The translations under genes and the position numbers were made by a program. From Bacillota bacterium (GTDB lineage Bacteria > Bacillota > Clostridia > Saccharofermentanales > Fastidiosipilaceae): a stretch of DNA of 10,665 nt. A model generated the notes under the pieces. The model made no database searches. It saw only the letters and a program-made list of their open reading frames with translations, and was not told where the DNA came from. The stretch lies in assembly GCA_023420715.1 (NCBI GenBank), contig JAEZVR010000039.1, forward strand, positions 1 to 10,665, written 5' to 3'. Shown here piece after piece: positions 1-6,223 of this stretch; the first letter of the stretch is position 1, and the number at the start of each line of letters is the position of its first letter.

Positions 1-349
1 AAAGTCTTTCATTACACGAAGCCTCCATATCTTTTGGCATGGTCGCGCGCTGGGCATATAGATTAAACATCATAAAGCCATCAAAACCGTTGTGATGTGC
101 AATTCGCTCTGCCGATTGTAAAGTTCGGTCCAAGGCCATCGGTGTGGCTGTGGATGGATTCAACCCGATTACAATTAACGGGCGTTGACAACGTGTTCCC
201 AATAAATACCGATAAGGTAAATAGGCCGGTGGCACATACAACCATTTACGGATGTCATATGCTTCATTGGGTTGATTGGCCATTTCTAATGCTTCATCAA
301 AAGACAAAAGCGCCAGAGCATGTGTGTCCGTTTCTGGAATATAGCGCAT
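1..349 (-). CDS. DUF1643 family protein, 3' end cut off by window edge
   Basis: Reading the minus strand from the ATG at 349-347 gives 116 codons with no stop before the window ends, so the N-terminal part is complete and the C-terminus is missing. The sequence carries the DUF1643 signature: PYRYLLGT at residues 45-52, the hydrophobic strand and NPSTA box IVIGLNPSTA at 59-68, D74-R-T, and NLYAQRAT at 96-103. This family is a small soluble domain of unknown biochemical function, so none is assigned. The start is fixed by an overlap: the TGA of the upstream ExbD-like gene shares bases with this ATG (TGATG), and there is only a weak purine stretch as ribosome-binding site, which suggests translational coupling. 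It is the last visible gene of the kinase / ExbB / ExbD operon. Family assignment is from motif recognition and fairly sure; role in the operon is inference. Confidence 0.82.
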   Translation of the reverse strand, partial: MRYIPETDTHALALLSFDEALEMANQPNEAYDIRKWLYVPPAYLPYRYLLGTRCQRPLIVIGLNPSTATPMALDRTLQSAERIAHHNGFDGFMMFNLYAQRATMPKDMEASCNERL

Positions 350-741
350 CACTGCGTCCGTTCTTCAATCAACAAGTGAGCCGCTTGACAAAGCTGAGAA
401 ACCTGTTCATATACAGACTTAATCGCCGAATCATCAATCAACCTAACCACCGATTCAGCTTTTTGAGCTTGGACAAAATGCTTCAGCTCCTCAAAGGTGA
501 CTAACTTACCATCCAATAAAATTTGATCCCCTTTAACGACAATCTCCTGGATCGAGCTTTTTTGCTGCGTCACCAAAGATGCCACACCACCTTGTTGTCC
601 ATTTTGAGCCGGATGTCCTGCACCTTTTCCAAGACCTGGTATCCAGCCAAACCGACCGCCCAAAATACCGAACAACGCGATCAGCAAAACAATCAGGAGC
701 CAGAGCCAACCCTTACGCCGTCTTTTTTGTGTTTTTGTCAT
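349..741 (-). CDS. Small single-pass membrane protein with ExbD-like outer domain
   Basis: This 130-residue protein starts with a very basic stretch (KRRRKG at 6-11), then one membrane segment at about residues 11-28, then a Gly/Gln-rich linker (31-53) and a compact C-terminal domain (about 62-130). The C-terminal pattern IVVKGDQILLDGKLVTFEEL (67-86), followed by a helix, the strand VVRLIDDSAI (98-107) and a long helix, resembles the periplasmic domain of ExbD/TolR. The membrane segment has no Asp, unlike true ExbD, so it cannot by itself supply the channel carboxylate. The start at 741 is chosen because a strong GGGGGA site lies 8 bases upstream; in-frame upstream ATGs at 756 and 768 lie inside the ExbD gene and lack this. 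It overlaps the ExbD gene by 29 bases and its stop overlaps the DUF1643 start. Likely a second, accessory ExbD-type stator subunit. Domain resemblance is by eye only. Confidence 0.72.
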   Translation of the reverse strand: MTKTQKRRRKGWLWLLIVLLIALFGILGGRFGWIPGLGKGAGHPAQNGQQGGVASLVTQQKSSIQEIVVKGDQILLDGKLVTFEELKHFVQAQKAESVVRLIDDSAIKSVYEQVSQLCQAAHLLIEERTQ

Positions 742-1297
742 GGTTATATCCCCCATTATCCCTGTCATTTTCCTGTACTTCTGTATATAAAATCGTCCGA
801 TCTTGATTCGCACGAAAACGTTGAACGCCCTCAAGGTAGCGTCGGTAATTTCGCCATAAAATCGCCTGATTATCGTAGCTTAAAACAAAGACGATCACAC
901 GTTTATCAACTGCCATCACACCACGCGACAAAAAGGCTTCAATGCTTTCTTGAGTCGATTGAACCAGCGTCTGACCATCTGGTAGCGCAATCCGTGGCCG
1001 ATCCTGAGACGGATCGGTCGGCAGACTTAAGACAAGGGTTGCCGATTCATTTAAAAAAGCGGATAAAGCGGCCTGGTCAGCGTTCTCTAGATGAGCTGCA
1101 GCCAAAGCCTCATCTCGCGCCTGACCCAACTGTGAGACCGTGGCTTGCATAATCGCATTGTCGGTTTCCAAACGAGATCGCTCTGCACGGTGGGTTTGGT
1201 TAGACTTCATCATCACCAAAAAAAGCAAGATCAGAATAACATCCAGCAGCGCCGTCAAATCAATGAATATCTCCCGAACGGTCATGCGTCTATGCAT
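713..1297 (-). CDS. ExbD/TolR-family ion-channel subunit
   Basis: The 194-residue product has the ExbD/TolR layout: a short cytoplasmic N-terminus, one membrane helix (about 10-31) and a long extracytoplasmic part. The helix contains the family motif LLDVILILLFLVMM at 17-30, with D19 at the place of the essential membrane Asp that carries protons in ExbD, TolR and MotB. After the helix comes a polar, probably coiled-coil region (about 33-80), then a strand/helix domain (87-172) and a charged hydrophilic tail. No OmpA-type peptidoglycan-binding domain is seen, which separates it from MotB and ZorB. The ATG lies one base after the ExbB-type gene's TAA, with AAGGG 8 bases upstream; M5 is a possible alternative start. 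Expected partner is the ExbB-type protein encoded just upstream, in a pentamer-plus-dimer type complex. The general class is quite sure; the energised process is unknown. Confidence 0.85.
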   Translation of the reverse strand: MHRRMTVREIFIDLTALLDVILILLFLVMMKSNQTHRAERSRLETDNAIMQATVSQLGQARDEALAAAHLENADQAALSAFLNESATLVLSLPTDPSQDRPRIALPDGQTLVQSTQESIEAFLSRGVMAVDKRVIVFVLSYDNQAILWRNYRRYLEGVQRFRANQDRTILYTEVQENDRDNGGYNHDKNTKKTA

Positions 1298-1298
1298 T

Positions 1299-1964
1299 TT
1301 AATCGCCCTTTAATTTGCGTGTTCTTTGCTTAAAAATTGACCAGCTGTTTTTCTGAGATGGCAGATCATTCATCCAATCCGTCTCTGCTGGAGCGAACGA
1401 AGCATCCATATGCCGTTCGTGCGCTGGTGCCCCCTTGGCTTCAGAAGGTGCATTCGGTCTTTGAAAAGCCAAATGATTGCGTTCAACATAGAGGGTATAA
1501 AGCTCATCTGCATGATCTAACCAAGCCGTTAGAGCGCCACCAAGAACCTTATAGAGAATCGCAAAAACAATGCCCCACAAGGTCGACGTTAAAGCTAGAA
1601 AAAAAGCTTGTTCTTGCTGTGTCTCTGTCAATCTTGTCATTCTGATCAATGAAATAACCGTTCCCAAAATACCTAACAAAGGGAAAATGCTGGTTAAACT
1701 TTGATAAAACTGTGCAAAGACATTGAGCCGCTGACGGCGTACGACCATCTGACGTTCACCTTCCGGGGACAACAAGCGATCATAATATTGATCCCAGACC
1801 TGTTGATGCATCTTGCCACCTGGAATATAGCCTTTAGGTAAAAAATACCGCGTAAATTGTTTAATACGCCACTTTGCCTGCACAAAAATCCAAGCATTGA
1901 GTGCACCCAGCGCAAAAATCAACCAGTCATATTGAAAAAAATTGCGGATTAAGATGCCGAACAT
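1299..1964 (-). CDS. MotA/TolQ/ExbB-family proton channel subunit
   Basis: The 221-residue protein has three membrane segments: about 14-30, 82-107 and 120-146. The second holds the family hallmark SIFPLLGILGTVISLI at 92-107, with conserved P95 and T102. The third holds ALTSTLWGIVFAIL at 124-137, with the conserved Thr/Ser-Thr-Gly pattern lining the channel in ExbB and TolQ. Between segments 1 and 2 lies the expected cytoplasmic loop. The C-terminus (about 165-221) is hydrophilic and low in structure; it is far shorter than the long cytoplasmic tail of ZorA. The ATG at 1964 is chosen because AAGGAG sits 8 bases upstream; a TTG two codons earlier has only 2 bases of spacing. It overlaps the end of the kinase-like gene by 16 bases and ends one base before exbD-like. 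It should form the ion-conducting stator with that protein. No TonB, Tol or flagellar gene is nearby. Confidence 0.88.
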   Translation of the reverse strand: MFGILIRNFFQYDWLIFALGALNAWIFVQAKWRIKQFTRYFLPKGYIPGGKMHQQVWDQYYDRLLSPEGERQMVVRRQRLNVFAQFYQSLTSIFPLLGILGTVISLIRMTRLTETQQEQAFFLALTSTLWGIVFAILYKVLGGALTAWLDHADELYTLYVERNHLAFQRPNAPSEAKGAPAHERHMDASFAPAETDWMNDLPSQKNSWSIFKQRTRKLKGD

Positions 1965-2587
1965 GGCCAATTCTCCTTGAGCATATCTGCCAAGCCTAAG
2001 GCCAAATGTTTGATGTCACAGCGTGTGGTATTTAAACACAAGTCATAGTGACTCAAATCGCCCCACTTCATACCCGTGTGGTATTCATAATAATTTCTGC
2101 GGCTGGTATCAATGTCATGAATTTTTTTACGCATCTGTTTTTCGTTCAAGCGTTCATCAGCTGGTTGCCGCGATAGGCAGCGTGCATATTTCGCATCCTC
2201 ATCTGCATAGACAAATATACGGAAAGGTTGATAATCCGCAAGAATAAAATCTGCACATCTCCCCACGATAACGCAATCTGAACGATCTGCAAGATCCTTT
2301 AATAAATCAGCTTGCTCTGCAAAAACACGGCCCGCACTATAATGCGGATCATTTTGCAACGTAAATCCGGGATAAAATGACCGTCCAATCGTAATGGGCA
2401 ACAGCGTCTGGACAGGATCCTGCTCAATAATCTGATCGATATAGGCTTCGTCCAAAGCCATCCGCTTGGCAATTTCAGTGATGATTTCATGATCATAGTA
2501 GGCAATATTCAGATACTGAGCCAGCCGTTTACCCACTTCTCTGCCACCGCTGCCAAATGATCTGCCAACTGTAATGATTCGATTCAT
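1949..2587 (-). CDS. Cytidylate-kinase-like family protein (P-loop)
   Basis: The 212-residue protein matches the cytidylate kinase-like family (Cytidylate_kin2) rather than housekeeping Cmk. It opens with a P-loop, GRSFGSGGREVGKRL at 8-22, followed by AYYDHEII at about 29-36, both typical of this family. Further on are CVIVGRCADFIL (about 110-121), the lid-type arginines in RCLSRQPADERL and a closing YDLCLNTTRCD segment. These proteins are presumed to phosphorylate a nucleotide or other small molecule with ATP, but their true substrates are largely unknown. The ATG is preceded by GGAGG with 6 bases of spacing. The 77-base gap before it, after the MATE gene, holds TAAAAT at 2621-2626 as a possible -10 but no good -35. 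It is the first gene of the operon and its 3' end overlaps the ExbB-type gene by 16 bases, so it is likely made together with the channel. A link between the kinase and the channel is inference. Confidence 0.87.
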   Translation of the reverse strand: MNRIITVGRSFGSGGREVGKRLAQYLNIAYYDHEIITEIAKRMALDEAYIDQIIEQDPVQTLLPITIGRSFYPGFTLQNDPHYSAGRVFAEQADLLKDLADRSDCVIVGRCADFILADYQPFRIFVYADEDAKYARCLSRQPADERLNEKQMRKKIHDIDTSRRNYYEYHTGMKWGDLSHYDLCLNTTRCDIKHLALGLADMLKENWPCSAS

Positions 2588-2664
2588 GCGCAGCCTCCGA
2601 TCCGAGCATTGATTGCCTTTATTTTATCACGCTCAAAAAAGTTCGTGACACAAATCAATATCTT

Positions 2665-4104
2665 TTATGCATTGCGCTCGCCAATCTCTTTTGCAGAAAC
2701 AATCAAATTTGCTTGCCAATCAGAACGCAATAATGTGATGACGATAATCCCAGCGGCTAAATAATTAGAAACGAGATTACCCCAAAAAACAGCATATAAG
2801 CCCATTTGATGCTGGAAAACCAAGATAAAAAGATATCGAATCAGCCAAATTCTCAAAACACCCATGATCAGAGGAATCTTTGTTTTGCCAAGTCCGACCT
2901 GAGCCCCTTGTGTCACGTTGTATATGCCAAATCCAACCACCGATAAGGTATAAATATCCAAACTTCGAATGGCAATATCAGATATCGTGGCTCGAATGCT
3001 CGGATCCAAATTTGGATTATTTAAAAACAACCACACCAAATGGGAAGAAAACGGCAAAAATAGGATCAGAATGATGGCCGAAAGAATAAGACTCATGAGC
3101 ACACCGCTGGTATAACTTTTACGAGCTTGTTTTTCTTGATTGGCCGCAATATTAATACTGACCATTGTTGTAATCGTCGTGCCAACCGAAGCCGGCACAG
3201 AAAAGGCCATCGCATTGATATTACCCGAAATCGTTTGCGCGGTTAAGGCCGGATCTCCATAGCGAACAACTTCCCGATCGATCAGGAAAAAACCCAAATA
3301 AATCATGAAAAAATTCAACATGGTCGGAACGCCCAATTTTAACAATTGTTTTAGTATAGCCCCATCAAAGCGAAATCCCTTAAGTGACAACTTCAATTCC
3401 GATTCTTTAATAAATAAATCGTAGAACATCCAAACGGCAATAATGAGATAGGCAGATAAAGACGCCATGGCCGCACCAATAATCCCTAATTTCATCACAA
3501 CAAGATACAGGGTATTAAACAGCGACTTAAAAACCAGCAACATCACCATCCGATAGAAAGTCGCCTCGGGCTGACCCGTCGCATTTTTGATGGCATTAAA
3601 AATGGCCGCCATAAACAAAAAAGGAATCGCGGATGAATAGTAAGATAAATATGTGGCAATAGCGGATTGAAGCTCAGCCTTCGCACCCACCAGAGGCCCG
3701 ACAACATACGAAAGCGGCAACATCAAAATACCCAGACCAACACCACAGGCACCACCAAAAACAAGAATTTGGGTCGCTGTTTGACGCACAGCCGGGATAT
3801 CGCCACGCCCATAGAGCTGACCGATCATGGCCATGCCGGCCGTTGCCAAGCCTTGAGACAGCGCATTGAGCATATTAATCACATTAATTGCGACACCCAC
3901 CGCCCCAGCGACAATATATCCGGCTGAATTATTTAGAAAAAGCCCGTCAGACAGCGGTAAAATAGACGACACGATTGCCATTAAAATGGTGGGAAGGCTC
4001 AAGCGCATCAATACTTTAAAAGGCGGATCATTTAAAATAGCGGCTCGCCGTTCACTCAGTGACTGACCAAAAAACCGTTTTTGTCTCGATACTGATGCTG
4101 TCAT
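2665..4104 (-). CDS. MATE-family multidrug/Na+ antiporter
   Basis: The 479-residue protein is almost entirely membrane, with about 12 hydrophobic segments in two similar halves, and falls in the usual MATE length range of about 450-480. Family features include the first-helix pattern LSLPTILMAIVSSILPLSDG near residues 35-54, the GQLYGRGD loop after helix 2, and the equivalent second-half region with LGVPTMLNFFMIYLG, SVPASVG and NIAANQEKQAR. MATE proteins expel cationic drugs or metabolites using a Na+ or H+ gradient; the substrate here cannot be told. The start at 4104 is chosen because GGGAG lies 5 bases upstream; an in-frame TTG four codons earlier overlaps that site. A promoter (4160-4187) lies about 55 bases upstream, so it is probably transcribed on its own. 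The next gene downstream, the kinase-like one, begins 77 bases later with no clear terminator between, so some read-through into that operon is possible. Confidence 0.93.
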   Translation of the reverse strand: MTASVSRQKRFFGQSLSERRAAILNDPPFKVLMRLSLPTILMAIVSSILPLSDGLFLNNSAGYIVAGAVGVAINVINMLNALSQGLATAGMAMIGQLYGRGDIPAVRQTATQILVFGGACGVGLGILMLPLSYVVGPLVGAKAELQSAIATYLSYYSSAIPFLFMAAIFNAIKNATGQPEATFYRMVMLLVFKSLFNTLYLVVMKLGIIGAAMASLSAYLIIAVWMFYDLFIKESELKLSLKGFRFDGAILKQLLKLGVPTMLNFFMIYLGFFLIDREVVRYGDPALTAQTISGNINAMAFSVPASVGTTITTMVSINIAANQEKQARKSYTSGVLMSLILSAIILILFLPFSSHLVWLFLNNPNLDPSIRATISDIAIRSLDIYTLSVVGFGIYNVTQGAQVGLGKTKIPLIMGVLRIWLIRYLFILVFQHQMGLYAVFWGNLVSNYLAAGIIVITLLRSDWQANLIVSAKEIGERNA

Positions 4105-4159
4105 TTTATCTCCCAACTCGCCACCGTTTTTCCCACTTCTTTATAGACGCATAAGAGGA

Positions 4160-4187
4160 ATTATAGCAACTTATGGACGCTTGACAA
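4160..4187 (-). promoter_or_regulatory. Sigma-A type promoter for the MATE gene
   Basis: On the minus strand TTGTCA (4187-4182) is followed after 16 bases by a perfect TATAAT (4165-4160). Transcription would begin near 4153, giving a leader of about 50 bases before the MATE ATG at 4104. The inverted pair CATAAG (4150-4155) / CTTATG (4170-4175) brackets the -10 box and could be a repressor site. Confidence 0.65.
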
Positions 4188-4204
4188 CCATTTTTTCAGA
4201 TCAG

Positions 4205-5092
4205 TTAAACTTGAGTCATCTGCGCCCGAAAAGCAGATAGCCGTGCCTCTAATTCGGGCGTAAAATCGGCAATAGCAGCATCTAATTGTGCGAGAACATC
4301 CGCTTTATCAGCCTGAAGTTGTGCGGTAAAACCGACAAAATCCGTCGATGTTTGCGCAAAAATATGAATATCATTCTGCAAGCCTGCCACCAGTGCCCGA
4401 AATTCTTCGACGCGTTCTTTTTCGGTAGCAGCCTCGAATAAACCAGCCTGCCACTCTGCATATAATTCTGTCCCTGGTAAAATTGCCACCGTGGTTAATA
4501 TCATTGCTTTTGGACAAAAATCATTTAACACAGCAGCTGTTTTCTGAGCGCTCTCCACGCAACGACCTTTGCCTGCCAAACCACCTAGATAAATGATCCG
4601 ATAATCCACAGCAGCAGCCTCTAGTCGAGCAAAAGCCTCTCGAATATCTGCCACCGTATAGCCTTTATTCATGGCCTGCAGAACAGCATCATCCGCGCTC
4701 TCTATGCCAATCACAATATCGACATAGCCTTGTGTTTTTAAATAAGCAATTTCTTCAACCGATTTGGCAAGAACATCATTGACATGCGCATAAGTCGAAA
4801 TACGTGCCTTTGGCAAATATTGCCGAATTAACTGACCGATTGTCGCGAGTCGCTTCACATTCATCACATAGGGATTACCTCCAGAAGCCCAAATCTTAGA
4901 GGTATTGGGATCGAACTGAGCGATTTCTTTTAGATCTGCCTCAATTTGCTCAAGGGGTGCCATACGAAAAGGATAACCGTCATAAAACGAACAAAATTTA
5001 CATTGATCATGGCTGCAACCGACCGTCACTTCTAAAAAAGTACTATTGAATGCGTCTGTTTGTGGGCGAATGATGGGTCCGTGAAAATGCAT
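4205..5092 (-). CDS. Radical SAM protein with CX4CX2C cluster motif
   Basis: The 295-residue protein has the radical SAM TIM-barrel pattern. The cluster-binding cysteines are C26, C31 and C34 in VGCSHDQCKFCSFY, a spacing of CX4CX2C instead of the canonical CX3CX2C. The downstream barrel elements follow the usual order: a Gly-rich strand (WASGGNPYVM) for the SAM amino group, then STYAHVND, then DIVIGIESADDAVLQAMNKG, which is typical of B12-less oxidative or Elp3-like enzymes, and a late IIYLGGLAGKG strand. No second Cys cluster or extra SPASM or B12 domain is seen. This CSHxxC variety is common in anaerobic Bacillota but I know no firm reaction for it. The ATG at 5092 is chosen because GGAGG lies 5 bases upstream; an in-frame TTG overlaps the same site. 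It appears to be a single-gene unit; the 180-base gap upstream of it has no clear promoter, though TTTACA occurs in it. Confidence 0.9.
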   Translation of the reverse strand: MHFHGPIIRPQTDAFNSTFLEVTVGCSHDQCKFCSFYDGYPFRMAPLEQIEADLKEIAQFDPNTSKIWASGGNPYVMNVKRLATIGQLIRQYLPKARISTYAHVNDVLAKSVEEIAYLKTQGYVDIVIGIESADDAVLQAMNKGYTVADIREAFARLEAAAVDYRIIYLGGLAGKGRCVESAQKTAAVLNDFCPKAMILTTVAILPGTELYAEWQAGLFEAATEKERVEEFRALVAGLQNDIHIFAQTSTDFVGFTAQLQADKADVLAQLDAAIADFTPELEARLSAFRAQMTQV

Positions 5093-5203
5093 GTTAACCT
5101 CCAATATATGCTGTTGCTATCATATGCCGATCGCATGCGCTATAGGATCACCTTTGTTACGCCCATTGATCTAATTTGTAAAGCAAAAGACCACCCACGA
5201 GAT

Positions 5204-5241
5204 AAAAACCCTTCTTGAAAGACATTCAGAAAATGGGTTTT
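5204..5241 (-). terminator. Probable terminator after the sugar module
   Basis: On the minus strand AAAACCC (5241-5235) pairs with GGGTTTT (5211-5205), with an inner imperfect stem TTCTGAA / TTCAAGAA, and the 3' arm runs into TTTTTATC. It lies about 46 bases after the stop of the IolE-like gene. The stem is rather A/T-rich and the T run is short, so it is a moderate call. Confidence 0.45.
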
Positions 5242-5286
5242 ACCATGGATGATCTTTGATCTGCAACACATCTAGCGTCGAAAAAA

Positions 5287-6204
5287 TTAACCTAATTGAC
5301 TGACAAATGCATAACTCGCTTGAACATCTGCCAAGCTGGATGCAACATTTCGAGGATCTTTCTCCTGTTCAATCGTCACCCAGCCAGAATATCCAATCTC
5401 ATCCAGCGTTCGACGAATCGTTGGATAATCTAGCGCACCTTTTCCAATCGGGCACATTGCACCTTGGGCACAAGCTTCAAAAAAATCGATTTCAATTTTC
5501 ATCATTTGATCATAAATGCTTTGATTGACATCTTTAAAATGCACATAATCCAATCGATCTTGGTACCGCTTTAATACGGCACACGGATCACCGCCAGCAT
5601 AATAGATATGCCCGGTATCCAAAACTAAACCACATAATTCATACGAAACGGATTGAACCAAACGTTCTATTTCATCTTCAAACTCAATATATCCTCCGGC
5701 ATGCGGATGGATAACCGCACGAATACCATAAGATGCTGCAATTGACGCGATCTCTTGGATATGCTGTATCATACGTTGCCAATCGATCTCATTTAATCTC
5801 GGTGCTCGATCTGCATGACCAGCGGTTGTACTCCGCTCTGGATGAAAATAATCCATAACCGTGAGCAAAGGCGCTCGATACTTCTGTCCTGGCAAGCAGC
5901 TTGGTTCTGGCATTTGACGGATAAAATCACAAATCTGATGTGCTTGACGCATTAAATGCTCATGATTATCTGCTGATACCAAATCATCAAAAATGGTTCC
6001 GGCGGTTAGCGTCAAGTCACGCTTGCGGAAAGCTTCCCGTACCAAGGGGATATCCAAAGGAATATAGCCATATGGACCGAGTTCAATCCCCTTAAATCCC
6101 GAGGCCTGTGCCTCATCTAAAACCGTTGTCCAATGGGGTAAATGCGGATTATTGACATCATCCACACCCCAACAGCTCGGCGCACATCCATATTTAATTC
6201 CCAT
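5287..6204 (-). CDS. IolE-like sugar isomerase/dehydratase (TIM barrel)
   Basis: The 305-residue protein belongs to the xylose-isomerase-like TIM-barrel superfamily and most resembles IolE (inosose dehydratase): CWGVDD at 11-16, the IELGPYGYIPLD box at 40-51 and AGTIFDD at 68-74. Probable metal ligands are visible at the ends of the barrel strands: HPHAGG followed by E174/E176, D196 and H199 in LVLDTGH, H222 in HFKD, and E279 in TIEQE. IolE removes water from 2-keto-myo-inositol; other members isomerise sugars or cleave 3-keto-glycosides, so the exact reaction is open. The start at 6204 is chosen because GGAGG lies 5 bases upstream and homology begins there; an in-frame extension to 6267 would overlap the upstream gene. 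It begins 19 bases after the dehydrogenase stop, so the two are one operon and likely act in sequence. Confidence 0.85.
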   Translation of the reverse strand: MGIKYGCAPSCWGVDDVNNPHLPHWTTVLDEAQASGFKGIELGPYGYIPLDIPLVREAFRKRDLTLTAGTIFDDLVSADNHEHLMRQAHQICDFIRQMPEPSCLPGQKYRAPLLTVMDYFHPERSTTAGHADRAPRLNEIDWQRMIQHIQEIASIAASYGIRAVIHPHAGGYIEFEDEIERLVQSVSYELCGLVLDTGHIYYAGGDPCAVLKRYQDRLDYVHFKDVNQSIYDQMMKIEIDFFEACAQGAMCPIGKGALDYPTIRRTLDEIGYSGWVTIEQEKDPRNVASSLADVQASYAFVSQLG

Positions 6205-6223
6205 ACGATCCTCCGTTATCTGG

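Noticed and set aside
97..1152. Plus-strand open frames of 135 and 209 codons
   Set aside because: They lie antisense to the DUF1643 and ExbD-type genes, have no good ribosome-binding site, and their protein sequences have no recognisable pattern.
349..1964. Zorya anti-phage system (ZorA/ZorB)
   Set aside because: The MotA-like protein is only 221 aa with no long cytoplasmic tail, the ExbD-like proteins lack an OmpA-type peptidoglycan-binding domain, and no ZorC, ZorD or ZorE gene is seen.
349..1964. Flagellar MotA/MotB stator or a TonB/Tol system
   Set aside because: No flagellar, TonB, TolA, TolB or Pal gene is near, and the channel proteins have the short ExbB/ExbD layout without a MotB peptidoglycan domain.
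2588..2664. Terminator between the MATE and kinase-like genes
   Set aside because: Only a weak TCACG/CGTGA pairing with T residues in its loop is present, and no T run follows it.
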